Positions 8,941 through 17,591 of a stretch of DNA of 64,000 nucleotides are shown in pieces. The position numbers were made by a program, and so were the translations under genes. Below the pieces are notes generated by a model. That model was given only the letters and a program-made list of their open reading frames with translations, did not search any database and was not told the DNA's origin. Within the stretch, counting starts at the first letter, position 1. Each line of letters starts with the position of its first letter. The stretch comes from Ruegeria discodermiae (GTDB lineage Bacteria; Pseudomonadota; Alphaproteobacteria; Rhodobacterales; Rhodobacteraceae): the NCBI RefSeq assembly GCF_030758345.1, contig NZ_JAVAMO010000006.1, positions 62,001 through 126,000 on the forward strand, given 5' to 3'.

Positions 8941-10191
8941 ATGCAAAAATACTCCCTCTTCTCGCTTGCGCGTAATGCGCTTTCGGGACATCGGAACTGG
9001 CCGCTGGCCTGGCGCAGCCCACCCTTGAAGGATCGCTATGACGTGGTGGTGATCGGGGCAGGGGGCCATGGGCTGGCGACAGCCTATTATCTGGCAAAGG
9101 AGTTCGGCGTCATCAATATCGCCGTGCTGGAGCGTGGCTGGCTGGGTGGCGGCAATATCGCGCGCAATACGGTGACGATCCGGTCGAATTACATGCGGGA
9201 CGCTTCGATCCCGTTCTATGTCAAATCCGTCGCCATGTACGAAGGGCTCACCCGCGAGTTGAACTTCAACATGATGCATTCCAAGCGCACCATGGTGGAT
9301 GTGGTCCAGACCTGGCCCAAGCTGCGCGAGCTGCGGCGGCGGCAACTGGTGATGGATATCTATGGCTCGACCTATGAACAGATTACGACCGCAGAGCTGC
9401 GCCGCCGTATTCCGGCCCTGACCGGGGGCGGGCCGGAGGCGCGTCTGCCGGTGATTTGCGGCATGGTCCATACCGATGCGGGCGTGAACCGGCATGATGC
9501 GGTGGCTTGGGGATATGCCCGCGCGGCGGATGCGATGGGGGTCGAGATCCACCAACAGACTGCGGTGCACTCTCTGCTGCGCGGTGCGCAAGGCGCGATC
9601 GAAGGGGTCGCTACCAGCCGTGGAACGGTGCGGGCCAATAAGGTGGTGGTGGCGGTTTCGGGCCATACCACGACGCTGACCGAAACGGCGGGCTTGCGGC
9701 TGCCGTTGCGCACGATGAACCTGACGGCGTTTGTGTCCGAGCCGGTGCAGCCGCTGATCGACGTGATCGTGAACTGCCCCGATAGCGGGTTCTATTTCAG
9801 TCAGTCCGACAAGGGCGAGATGGTGATCGGCGGCGCGCCGGACATGGGGCAGAGCTTTCGCCGCGACATCAAGCAGCATGTGTTCGAGGATACGGTCAGC
9901 GCGATGCTGTCGCTGTTCCCGCGCTTCAAGAAGCTCAAGCTGTTGCGCCAATGGGGCGGGCATCTGGATATCGCCCATGACGCCTCACCCATCATGGATC
10001 AGACCGAGGTGCCGGGCCTGTTCGTCACCGCCGGATGGTGGGGCGGCTACAAGGCGATCCCGGCGGGCGGCCTGACCCTGGCACATCTGGTCGCCAAGGG
10101 CGCGCCGCACCCGCTGATGGCCGCCTTCACCCTTGACCGGTTCCGGCATCTGGATTTCGTGATGGAAGCTGGCACCACTACAGCGCGATAG
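8941..10191 (+). CDS. soxB: Sarcosine oxidase, beta subunit
   Basis: Catalytic flavoprotein subunit of heterotetrameric sarcosine oxidase, which converts sarcosine to glycine with transfer of the methyl carbon to tetrahydrofolate. 416 residues from ATG 8941. The FAD Rossmann motif is VVVIGAGGHGLATAYYLAKE. The His of NRHDAVAWGYARAAD (His185) corresponds to the residue that covalently carries FMN in characterised enzymes. It is first in the order soxB-soxD-soxA-soxG, the standard arrangement. The upstream reading frame from 8920 has no ribosome site. Confidence 0.93.
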   Translation: MQKYSLFSLARNALSGHRNWPLAWRSPPLKDRYDVVVIGAGGHGLATAYYLAKEFGVINIAVLERGWLGGGNIARNTVTIRSNYMRDASIPFYVKSVAMYEGLTRELNFNMMHSKRTMVDVVQTWPKLRELRRRQLVMDIYGSTYEQITTAELRRRIPALTGGGPEARLPVICGMVHTDAGVNRHDAVAWGYARAADAMGVEIHQQTAVHSLLRGAQGAIEGVATSRGTVRANKVVVAVSGHTTTLTETAGLRLPLRTMNLTAFVSEPVQPLIDVIVNCPDSGFYFSQSDKGEMVIGGAPDMGQSFRRDIKQHVFEDTVSAMLSLFPRFKKLKLLRQWGGHLDIAHDASPIMDQTEVPGLFVTAGWWGGYKAIPAGGLTLAHLVAKGAPHPLMAAFTLDRFRHLDFVMEAGTTTAR

Positions 10192-10204
10192 AAGGGACCC
10201 GATC

Positions 10205-10462
10205 ATGTTGCTCATTCCCTGTCCCTTCTGCGGCGCGCGTAGCGAAAGCGAGTTCATCTATGGGGGCCCGGTGCGCGCGGCTCGACCCGACCCCAATGTG
10301 GTCAGCGACGCGGACTGGGTGGATTACCTGACCGTGGTGCCAAACCCGTTGGGACCGGTGCAGGAACATTGGTGGCACGCGCGCGGGTGCGGCGAGTGGC
10401 TCACGATCTGGCGCGACACGCGAACCCATGACATCGTGGAGGCCCCCGATGAGATTGAGTAG
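10205..10462 (+). CDS. soxD: Sarcosine oxidase, delta subunit
   Basis: 85-residue structural subunit that binds zinc in the heterotetramer. The ligand pattern is visible: CPFCG at residues 6-10 and HARGCGEW near 58-65. It starts 13 bases after soxB and overlaps the start of soxA by 14 bases, which indicates coupled translation. Confidence 0.93.
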   Translation: MLLIPCPFCGARSESEFIYGGPVRAARPDPNVVSDADWVDYLTVVPNPLGPVQEHWWHARGCGEWLTIWRDTRTHDIVEAPDEIE

Positions 10463-13319
10463 CCGCCTGACCACCGGCGGGCGTATCAACCGCGATCGGC
10501 CGCTCCGGTTCCGTTTCAATGGCAAGGACTATCAGGGCTTTGACGGCGATACGCTGGCCTCGGCCCTGATGGCCAACGGCGTGCGCGTCACCGCCCGCAG
10601 TTTCAAGTATCACCGCCCGCGCGGCATCGTCGGGCACGGCCCCGAGGAACCGGCGACGCTGGTGCAGCTGGAGGGCGAGGATGCCGCAGGCAATTGTCCG
10701 GCCACCGCGGTGCTGCTGCGTGAGGGGCTGAGCGCGCGCTCGGTCAATTGCTGGCCGTCGCCCGGTTTCGATCTGGGCGGCGTGGCGCAGGTGCTGGCCC
10801 GGTTCCTGCCTGCCGGGTTTTACTACAAGACGTTCAAATGGCCCGGCTGGCACCTGTTCGAGCCGTCGATCCGCAAGGCGGCCGGTCTGGCTCCTGCCCC
10901 GGCGCAGCCGCCGTCCTCGGGCCATTTCGAGGCGCGCCGTGCCCATGCGGATGTGCTGATCGCAGGCGCAGGCCCGGCCGGGTTGCAGGCCGCGCTTGAG
11001 GCCGGGCGCGCGGGCAAGCGGGTGTTCCTGGCTGATGAGGGGAGCGAAGCCGGGGGCAGTCTGCTGAACCGCACCCTGAGTATCGGGGGACGACCGGCAC
11101 TGGACTGGGTGGCTAACGCGGTCGCCGAATTGTGCGGGATGGAGAATGTCACCCATCTGCAAAACGCCACCGTCTGGGCCTATCGCGAGCATAACCTGCT
11201 GATGGTGAATGAACGCTGCCCTGAACAGGACAGCATTCTTGAGCGCAGCTGGCGGGTGCGCGCGGGTGAGGTGGTGATTGCCACCGGGGCCAGCGAACGC
11301 GCCATGGTGTTTGGCGGTAATGACCGGCCCGGCGTGATGCTGGCCGCCTCGGTGCAGGCCTATGTCAACCGCTGGGGAGTTGCCCCCGGCAAACGGGTGG
11401 CGCTGTTTACCAACAATAACAGCGCCTATGCGGTCGCGGCTGATCTGGCGGCGGCGGGGCTCATCGTGACGGCCATCCTTGATAGCCGCAGACATATCCC
11501 GCAAGCGGCGCTGGATCTGGTGCCCGACTTGCCGGTGCATCCCGCGACCGTGGCTGCGGGCATCTTTGGTCACAAGCGGGTGCGTGCAGTGCTGGCCGCG
11601 CCACTGTCGGGTGACCTCGCCAAATGGATCAGATGTGATGTGCTTGCCCATTCCGGCGGTTGGAATCCGACGGTGCATCTGTGGTCGCAGTCCCGCAGTT
11701 CGCTGCGCTATGACGAGGATCTGGCCGCGTTTCTGCCCGACAGCGCCGTGCAGAACTGCCGCGCCGTAGGGGCCGCAGCGGGGGATCTGACGCTGGACCG
11801 GATCGTCGCGGGCGGTGCCGACCTGCCTTATGCGATTGAACCGCTCTGGCGTGTGGATGTGCCGGTGCAGCGCGGCAGAGCGTTTCTGGATATTCAGAAC
11901 GATGTCTTGGTCAGCGACGTGCATCTGGCCCTGCGCGAAGGCTATGCCAATATCGAGCATGTCAAACGCTACACCACCGGCGGCATGGGGGTGGATCAGG
12001 GGAAGACCGGCAATATCAACATCATCGGCACCGTTGCGATGCAGCAGGGCGTGCCCATTGAGCAGATCGGCACAACCACCTTCCGGTCGCCCTATACACC
12101 GGTGTCATTTGGCGCGATTGCGGGGCTGCGAGAGGGCACCGTTTTGTTACCCTATCGGCACACACCGGTGACGCAATGGAACGTGGACAATGGCGCGGTG
12201 ATGTATGAGGCAGGCGCCCGCTGGCAGCGACCCGGCTACTTCCCCAAGCCCGGCGAGAGCTTGCAGGAGGCGGTGAACCGCGAGTGCCGCGCCGTGCGCG
12301 AGGCTGTCGGCGTCTATGACGGCTCGCCCCTTGGCACATTCGAGTTGAAGGGCCGGGATGTTCCGCGCTTCCTCGACTTCATCTATTCCAACGTGATGTC
12401 CAGCCTGAAACCCGGCGAGGGGCGCTATGGGCTGATGCTGTCGGATGACGGGCTGATCCTGGATGACGGGGTGGCGTTCCGGCTGGATGACCACCGCTGG
12501 CTGCTCTCGACATCGACCGGGCATGCGGATGTGGTGAACCAGCATATGGAAAAGCTGTTACAGACCGAGTTTGCCGACTGGCATGCGATGATCACCACCG
12601 TCACCAGCCAATGGAACAACGCCACCATCTGCGGCCCACATGCGCGTGATGTGATGCAGGCGCTGGGCACCGACATCGATCTGTCGCCGCAGGCCTTCCC
12701 CTTCATGTCAATTCGCGACGGTATGGTCGCCGGGTTTCCGGCGCGCGTCGCGCGGGTCAGCTTTACCGGAGAGCTGTCTTATGAGGTCAACGTCGCCCCG
12801 CGCCATCTGATGGCCCTCTGGAACAAGGTGATGGAAGCTGGCGCGCCCTTCGCCATCCTGCCTGTGGGTTCGGAGTCGAACCATGTGCTGCGGGTCGAGA
12901 AGGGGTTTCTGTCGCTGGGTCATGAGGTGGACGGCACTGTCGATGCCTACGATCTGGGGATGGGATGGGTCATGTCGAAGACAAAGCCTGATTATCTGGG
13001 CAAACGCGCGGTGATGCTGCGTCGCGCGGGTGGGGCGACCCGGCGCGAATTGGTGGGCATCCTGCCGCAGGACCCCAACCGGCAAATCCCCGAAGGCGCG
13101 CCGCTGACTCCTGCAGGTTGCAAAGAGGCGACAGAGGGTCTGGTCACGGCCTGCGTCTGGAGCGTGGTGAACCAGCGCTGGGTCGGATTGGCCCTGCTGG
13201 AGAACGGCCACGCAAGGCAAGGCGAAACCGCCCATGTCCGGCTGCAGGATGAGGTGATCCCGGTCAGTATCACGAAACCGGTCTTTCACGACCCCGATGG
13301 CACACGGTTGAGGTCCTGA
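10449..13319 (+). CDS. soxA: Sarcosine oxidase, alpha subunit
   Basis: 956 residues from the ATG at 10449 inside soxD; the usual length is about 970-1000. It has an N-terminal ferredoxin-like domain (FNGKDYQGFDGDTLASALMA) and a pyridine-nucleotide/NAD-binding domain (VLIAGAGPAGLQAALEAGRA). The C-terminal GcvT-type folate domain (near residues 575-950, YGLMLSDDGLILDDGVAFRL) forms methylenetetrahydrofolate. All three parts look complete. Confidence 0.93.
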   Translation: MRLSSRLTTGGRINRDRPLRFRFNGKDYQGFDGDTLASALMANGVRVTARSFKYHRPRGIVGHGPEEPATLVQLEGEDAAGNCPATAVLLREGLSARSVNCWPSPGFDLGGVAQVLARFLPAGFYYKTFKWPGWHLFEPSIRKAAGLAPAPAQPPSSGHFEARRAHADVLIAGAGPAGLQAALEAGRAGKRVFLADEGSEAGGSLLNRTLSIGGRPALDWVANAVAELCGMENVTHLQNATVWAYREHNLLMVNERCPEQDSILERSWRVRAGEVVIATGASERAMVFGGNDRPGVMLAASVQAYVNRWGVAPGKRVALFTNNNSAYAVAADLAAAGLIVTAILDSRRHIPQAALDLVPDLPVHPATVAAGIFGHKRVRAVLAAPLSGDLAKWIRCDVLAHSGGWNPTVHLWSQSRSSLRYDEDLAAFLPDSAVQNCRAVGAAAGDLTLDRIVAGGADLPYAIEPLWRVDVPVQRGRAFLDIQNDVLVSDVHLALREGYANIEHVKRYTTGGMGVDQGKTGNINIIGTVAMQQGVPIEQIGTTTFRSPYTPVSFGAIAGLREGTVLLPYRHTPVTQWNVDNGAVMYEAGARWQRPGYFPKPGESLQEAVNRECRAVREAVGVYDGSPLGTFELKGRDVPRFLDFIYSNVMSSLKPGEGRYGLMLSDDGLILDDGVAFRLDDHRWLLSTSTGHADVVNQHMEKLLQTEFADWHAMITTVTSQWNNATICGPHARDVMQALGTDIDLSPQAFPFMSIRDGMVAGFPARVARVSFTGELSYEVNVAPRHLMALWNKVMEAGAPFAILPVGSESNHVLRVEKGFLSLGHEVDGTVDAYDLGMGWVMSKTKPDYLGKRAVMLRRAGGATRRELVGILPQDPNRQIPEGAPLTPAGCKEATEGLVTACVWSVVNQRWVGLALLENGHARQGETAHVRLQDEVIPVSITKPVFHDPDGTRLRS

Positions 13320-13320
13320 C

Positions 13321-13830
13321 ATGCGCTATGACGTGACCCTCCAGCGTTGCGGCCTGAGCGCTGTTTTCGATCTCAAAGGGGCGGCAGATGCACTGCGCAA
13401 CTGGGCCGGGGACATGTTGCCGCCATTGCCGGACCATCCCAACACCCGTACAGGCGGGGGAGGGGTGGAGCTCTACCATATCGGGCGCAAGCACTGGCTC
13501 GCCCGCGCTCCGCTGGCGCAGGAAGAGGTGCTGGAGGCGCAGCTAAAACCCGACGCTTGTCCTGCAGAGATCAGCATCGTGCGCGTTTCGGACACACTGA
13601 GCTTCTTTCGCATCACCGGGCCGGACGCGTCCCAGGTGATGGCCATCGCCTGCCCGCTGGACCTGCATGAGACCGTGTTCGGCGCGGATGCGGTGACCTA
13701 TTCCGAACTGTTCGGCCTAAAGGCCTTGGTGCTGCGCTGCGAGGGCGGATTCGAATGTGCCGTTGAACAGAGCTTTGGCGATATGGTTGAAGATTATCTG
13801 ACCCTGTCTTGTCGGCAGAAACCGGTCTGA
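13321..13830 (+). CDS. soxG: Sarcosine oxidase, gamma subunit
   Basis: 169 residues, starting one base after the soxA stop. It resembles the folate-binding-like SoxG fold (SFFRITGPDASQVMAIACPLDL), a small structural subunit. It is the last gene of the operon and is followed at a short distance by the convergent XRE-cupin regulator. Confidence 0.88.
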   Translation: MRYDVTLQRCGLSAVFDLKGAADALRNWAGDMLPPLPDHPNTRTGGGGVELYHIGRKHWLARAPLAQEEVLEAQLKPDACPAEISIVRVSDTLSFFRITGPDASQVMAIACPLDLHETVFGADAVTYSELFGLKALVLRCEGGFECAVEQSFGDMVEDYLTLSCRQKPV

Positions 13831-13896
13831 TGTATCCCATTCAATCACTCACATATGTGTATTGTGCCAACCCCGAAAGACGCTATGGAACCGCGA

Positions 13897-14475
13897 TCAT
13901 TGCGGGCGCGTCGAGACCGTGATGATCTCGATCATATCGCTCAGAATCTCGCGGAAACCATGCTGCAGCATGGCATCAAAACTCAGCGTGTCGCCTGCTG
14001 ACATGGCGAAGTCTTCGGTGCCGCAGCGATAGGTCGCGTCTCCGGCGATCATGTAGATAAAGACATGCCCTTCGTGCTGATAACGCGGTAGATTTTCCGA
14101 GTCTTCGCGAAAGATGCAAATGCGCGCAGACTGAAAGCTGCCGCCGGGTCCACCATGCTTGCCCAGCAGCATGTAATCATGCGCATGGCCTTGTGTAATG
14201 CGCCGCGACCGCAACCCTTCCCCGGCTTTGACGTGATGCACATCGGCCGTATGCTCGGAATGGGTAAACAATGCCATCAGCGAAACATCCAATGCGTCCG
14301 CCAGCGATTGCAGCGTGCCAAGCGAGGGCGAAACGTGGCCGTTTTCGATCCGGCTGATCATCGCGGTCGAAAGCTGCGCCTGTCCGGCCAGATCGGCCAG
14401 CGTCAGGTCGCGCTCCAGACGCAGCCGCTGAAGCGTCTGACCGACCTCGCTTTCGGTATCCGTCTTTTTAGCCAA
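13897..14475 (-). CDS. XRE-family regulator with C-terminal cupin
   Basis: 192 residues. The N-terminal helix-turn-helix spans residues 12-66 (LTLADLAGQAQLSTAMISRI). The C-terminal cupin (HVFIYMIAGDATYRCGTEDF) probably senses a small molecule. Regulators of this architecture often sit beside amine or polyamine catabolic genes. It converges on soxG, so it is a plausible regulator of the sarcosine oxidase genes, but that is inferred from position only. Confidence 0.88.
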   Translation of the reverse strand: MAKKTDTESEVGQTLQRLRLERDLTLADLAGQAQLSTAMISRIENGHVSPSLGTLQSLADALDVSLMALFTHSEHTADVHHVKAGEGLRSRRITQGHAHDYMLLGKHGGPGGSFQSARICIFREDSENLPRYQHEGHVFIYMIAGDATYRCGTEDFAMSAGDTLSFDAMLQHGFREILSDMIEIITVSTRPQ

Positions 14476-14704
14476 TGCCTGTGTCGCCGATCATGAAGCC
14501 ATGGACGTGGATGCCGCAAGAACGCGTTGCGGCCCTGCGGGTCCAATCAGTGCCCGCTTGGGAAAAATCGTCAAGGGTCCTCTCAAAAACGCTGCCCGGG
14601 CCGGTCCCAGCCAAAACTGGATTCGCGGATCGCATGCACGTGGATGGCGTTGGAGGGGGCCTGAACCGAGACCGGATCAGCCTTCGCGGCACGATACGCA
14701 GGCT

Positions 14705-14926
14705 CTATCCGTGGGCGTTGCCGTTTGAGGCCATGGACAAGCAGATATGCAGGTCCAGTGCCAGTTCGTCGTCGCGCACGAGCCTCTCTACGGTTTCCGA
14801 GAGCCATTCGGCCACGTCCCTTGGAATGTGGGATTCTGACAGCAAATGCACTGCGTCGGCGCATCTGGCTTGAGTGTCCAGCGCGTCAAGGGACTTGGAT
14901 AAAATCTGAGGAAAAGGTGTCTGCAT
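14705..14926 (-). CDS. Hypothetical small protein
   Basis: 73 residues if started at ATG 14926 (MQTPFPQILSKSLDALDTQA); a TTG at 14965 would add 13 residues. The sequence is rich in amphipathic helix-like stretches (WLSETVERLVRDDELALDLH) and looks protein-like, but I recognise no family and see no strong ribosome site. The complementary strand is also open. It might be a degenerate or very small regulatory protein. Confidence 0.38.
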   Translation of the reverse strand: MQTPFPQILSKSLDALDTQARCADAVHLLSESHIPRDVAEWLSETVERLVRDDELALDLHICLSMASNGNAHG

Positions 14927-15094
14927 GAATACCAGGGTTCTCTCTCTTGTGTCCTTGTTGGCCAAATGTATTTCGCTTGGTCAATATCGTTCCAGTATTT
15001 TGGCCGGTTTCTGCAATTCCCTGCCAGTATGGTTAACAATAATGCCAAATGAAGGTTATTGTTGCAACCAAAGGCCGCAGCGGGACCTGCAGGT

Positions 15095-15196
15095 TCATAC
15101 GGCAGAAATCAGAGCGTTTGCGGCCCCAACGAACCCAGAGGCGGCTACCCCGCTCGCAAATAACAAGCAAATGGCTTCCAGGGCGCTGAGTTTCAT
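15095..15196 (-). CDS. Putative 33-residue hydrophobic peptide
   Basis: The short frame MKLSALEAICLLFASGVAAS ... ANALISAV is preceded by GGGAAGGTCACC, a convincing ribosome site. The whole peptide could form one membrane helix or a signal-like segment. No family is recognised. It is listed because the ribosome site and hydrophobic pattern coincide. Confidence 0.35.
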   Translation of the reverse strand: MKLSALEAICLLFASGVAASGFVGAANALISAV

Positions 15197-15384
15197 GGTG
15201 ACCTTCCCGAGCAGTTTCACAATGGTTAACGAGCTAGCAGGACCACCGGGGCGGGCGCAGTGAACAATTTCACATAAGCTATGCGTTCATGGGCCGCAGA
15301 CGTGCCCGGTTTCGCTCGCGAGGCCGCGCGGCACTCTCAGAGTGGAGCGCTCACCTTATCCCCGGCGCGCGCACAACACCGTCG

Positions 15385-15582
15385 CTATCCACCGATATAA
15401 ACGCCACTTTTGGGCCGGTAAAAGATCTTCTGGTTGTGCAAACGCCCCAACAAATCGTGAATCTGGCGTTCTGTTTCCTCTCGCCCTTCTGGAGGCAACG
15501 CCTCAGGAAGATTGCGCAACGACCTTTCGATCAGGTCCATGTCTTCTACCGTCAATTCGAACATATCGTTGTATTGGGGCAT
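15385..15582 (-). CDS. Hypothetical 65-residue protein
   Basis: MPQYNDMFELTVEDMDLIER begins a charged, helical-looking small protein that ends in KSGVYIGG. An AAGGAG ribosome site lies six bases before the ATG, which supports real translation. No cysteine, signal or membrane segment is present. The family is not recognised. Confidence 0.62.
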   Translation of the reverse strand: MPQYNDMFELTVEDMDLIERSLRNLPEALPPEGREETERQIHDLLGRLHNQKIFYRPKSGVYIGG

Positions 15583-15842
15583 TCTGAACTCCTTGGATCG
15601 CTTTAAGCCCTGATACCAGATTCTCGACGCATCTCAAAAGCTGCGCGCCGGGTCTCGACTTACGAGAGCCAATTGTGCTGGAATCTGATGCAGGCGCATA
15701 AAACCGGTCATTTGCGAAAACGCAGGGGAATTCAGGAGGCGAGGAGAATTTCGTGGCAGGTCGTCGTGAAACCGGCCCTTCCATGAGGCCTGCGACCCGC
15801 TCCAAGGCACCGATCATGACAATGGCGTCTTGCTGGTTCGCT

Positions 15843-16055
15843 TCACTTGAGCGCGTAGCACTTCTCGGAGTCTCCGCCGGGTCTGGGACCGCTCATGCAC
15901 TTGTAGAAGGCTTCGCGCTTGGCCTTCTGTTCTGCGTCCCAATCGGCTTGCGACACGCCCGGAGGCGCGGTGCCAAATCCATTTGGTCCGGTATCACAGG
16001 CTGCCAGAAATGTCGCGCCGCAAATCAGCAAACCTAGTCTGAAGAACTGACTCAT
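15843..16055 (-). CDS. Small lipoprotein
   Basis: 70 residues from ATG 16055 with AAGGAAG upstream. The signal peptide MSQFFRLGLLICGATFLAAC ends in a lipobox (LAAC) with Cys20 as the lipidated residue. The mature part is short and Gly/Pro-rich (GPNGFGTAPPGVSQADW), with two further Cys near the C-terminus (YKCMSG, EKCYALK). It should be anchored in the inner or outer membrane; function unknown. Confidence 0.72.
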   Translation of the reverse strand: MSQFFRLGLLICGATFLAACDTGPNGFGTAPPGVSQADWDAEQKAKREAFYKCMSGPRPGGDSEKCYALK

Positions 16056-16391
16056 GCGTCTTGCTTCCTTGTTTAATGCCACCTTTTGCCCTGCAGCAGC
16101 AAGGCGGTGGTATCAAGAGTATCGCCAGATCAAAGATCGTCGGCGATCCGTGCTGCTTCAAGCCTTACACAGCAATTAGACTACTCATCCGCACAAAAGA
16201 CACGGCAAGTGGTCTCTGAGACCCTGCTACGCTCGCTCCCTGCTTAGGATTATCAAAGGTATCACCTGCAAGGGGAACCTGTGAAAGGGAAGATGGCGGG
16301 CTCGGTGGCGTCTCAATCAATGATCCCACAATGACAGACTGCCAGCATTCGTACTATCCTCTATCTGCTGTTAGTTACGGGGAGGAAAAAA
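16056..16391. other. Intergenic stretch, no gene seen
   Basis: 336 bases between the lipoprotein start and the GFA gene. The only structure noticed is a short palindrome GGTCTC-T-GAGACC at 16211-16223. It probably holds the promoters of the two divergent genes. Confidence 0.4.
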
Positions 16392-16808
16392 ATGGCTTTG
16401 TCTCGTGCATCTTGTCAATGTGGAGCGCTGACTCTGGAGGCGAGCGCGGACGCCGACATTTGTATCGCCTGCAATTGTTCCGCGTGTCAAAAGCGAACCG
16501 GATCAGCCTTTGCGACAGTGGCCTATATTCCGAAATCTGCGGTTTCGATTAATGGTGAGCAAATGAGTTGGTCCCGCAAGGCAGAATCCGGTCGGGATGT
16601 CGAAAACTACTTCTGCCCGCATTGTGGAACAACGGTCTATTGGACATTGGACTTCCGTCCCGAACATGTTGGCGTGCTCATCGGGGCTTTTGACAGTCCA
16701 CGCCCGGACCCTAGCCGTGTCGTCTGGGCGAAAGAAAAGCGCCCTTGGGTGAGCTTCCCGGCAGAGTTTGAGAGTTTTCCGGAGGGGTCGCCGACGCCGC
16801 GCCAGTAG
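16392..16808 (+). CDS. GFA-family (glutathione-dependent formaldehyde-activating enzyme-like) protein
   Basis: 138 residues with ribosome site GGGGAGG before the ATG. Zinc-binding cysteines follow the family pattern: CQCGAL, CNCSACQKRTGSAF and FCPHCGTTVYW. Known members include Gfa, proposed to speed the condensation of glutathione with formaldehyde, but most are uncharacterised. It lies immediately left of the first dispersed-repeat copy, i.e. near the left limit of the accessory region. Confidence 0.85.
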   Translation: MALSRASCQCGALTLEASADADICIACNCSACQKRTGSAFATVAYIPKSAVSINGEQMSWSRKAESGRDVENYFCPHCGTTVYWTLDFRPEHVGVLIGAFDSPRPDPSRVVWAKEKRPWVSFPAEFESFPEGSPTPRQ

Positions 16809-16962
16809 CTTTGACTCCTACTCAAAGCTCGGCTTGGTGATCTTGCACGCCTCACAAAACCTAGAGGGCTCAGGCGGTAATGCACTCGCTTCAGGCGAGA
16901 CTTGGCGGCGGGTATTTTGGGGGCGGGCATACGGAGACCGGGTGTTCTGCGGGCACGCGGGA

Positions 16963-17293
16963 AAACTGGCGGCTCATCGACTTGCGGGCGTCCCGAGCGG
17001 CTCTGATCCGTCATGGCTCAAATGGCAGCTTCGTTAGGATAGGTGGCAATCGAAACCCGGACGGGACGCGCTTCTAGTGTTTCGATATTCGGCGGCTCTC
17101 GAATGATCCGCCATTTGTGGTGCCGATTGCAGGAGAGGCACGGATTTTTTGTCCAACCGTGATCCATTTCACAGAAGGCCAACAGTGTTTTGTGTCATGA
17201 TGGAATTGTTAGATGGTTACGTCAGTAAGACGTTGGTTTAATTGTTTCCCCAAAAGGTACGGGCACGCAACAGGTCGTGCCCGTTCTTGTTTT
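16963..17293 (+). repeat. Dispersed repeat, copy 1 (full length, degenerate)
   Basis: Collinear with copy 3 (39977-40308) over about 330 bases and, in its first 130 bases, with copy 2 (35591-35717). Shared blocks include AACTGG.GGCTCATCGAC, CCGTGATCCA..TCACAGAAGG and GGTTACGTCAGTAAG.CGTTGG. In the + frame the first part still reads NW.LIDLRA.RAALIRHG, but it meets an early stop here. The unit ends in a terminator-like hairpin. The 154 bases left of it and about 300 bases right of it, up to 17591, hold no gene I can support. Confidence 0.75.
17259..17293 (+). terminator. Terminator-like hairpin ending repeat copy 1
   Basis: Perfect 9-base stem ACGGGCACG / CGTGCCCGT with an 8-base loop, followed by TCTTGTTTT on the + strand. 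This is the shape of an intrinsic terminator. The equivalent hairpin occurs at the end of copy 3. Confidence 0.65.
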
Positions 17294-17591
17294 CAGGAGG
17301 CCAGCTTGATCAGCCCGACACGCGGGCTATCATTGTCCATACTGTTTGGACATGCGCCGCAGCCATTTCTCGTTTACTTAAATGCAAGGCAAAATAGAGA
17401 ACGCGTGGGTTGCCAATCGCGCAGTCTACAGATCAGGCTAACAGAGGCTGATCCCGGACAAGTCTCAAGACTGTCCGGGTCAGCACAAACTCCAACCGAA
17501 AACCATGCTGGGACGCTGGGAGACTGCCGCTGATCGCGCACAGGATTCGTGCTATAATTGCAGAACTGATTTATCACAAAGGATTTTGAAG

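Noticed and set aside
10401-11960. 519-codon open frame on the - strand
   Set aside because: Antisense to soxD/soxA; low-complexity His/Gly/Arg content and no recognisable motif.
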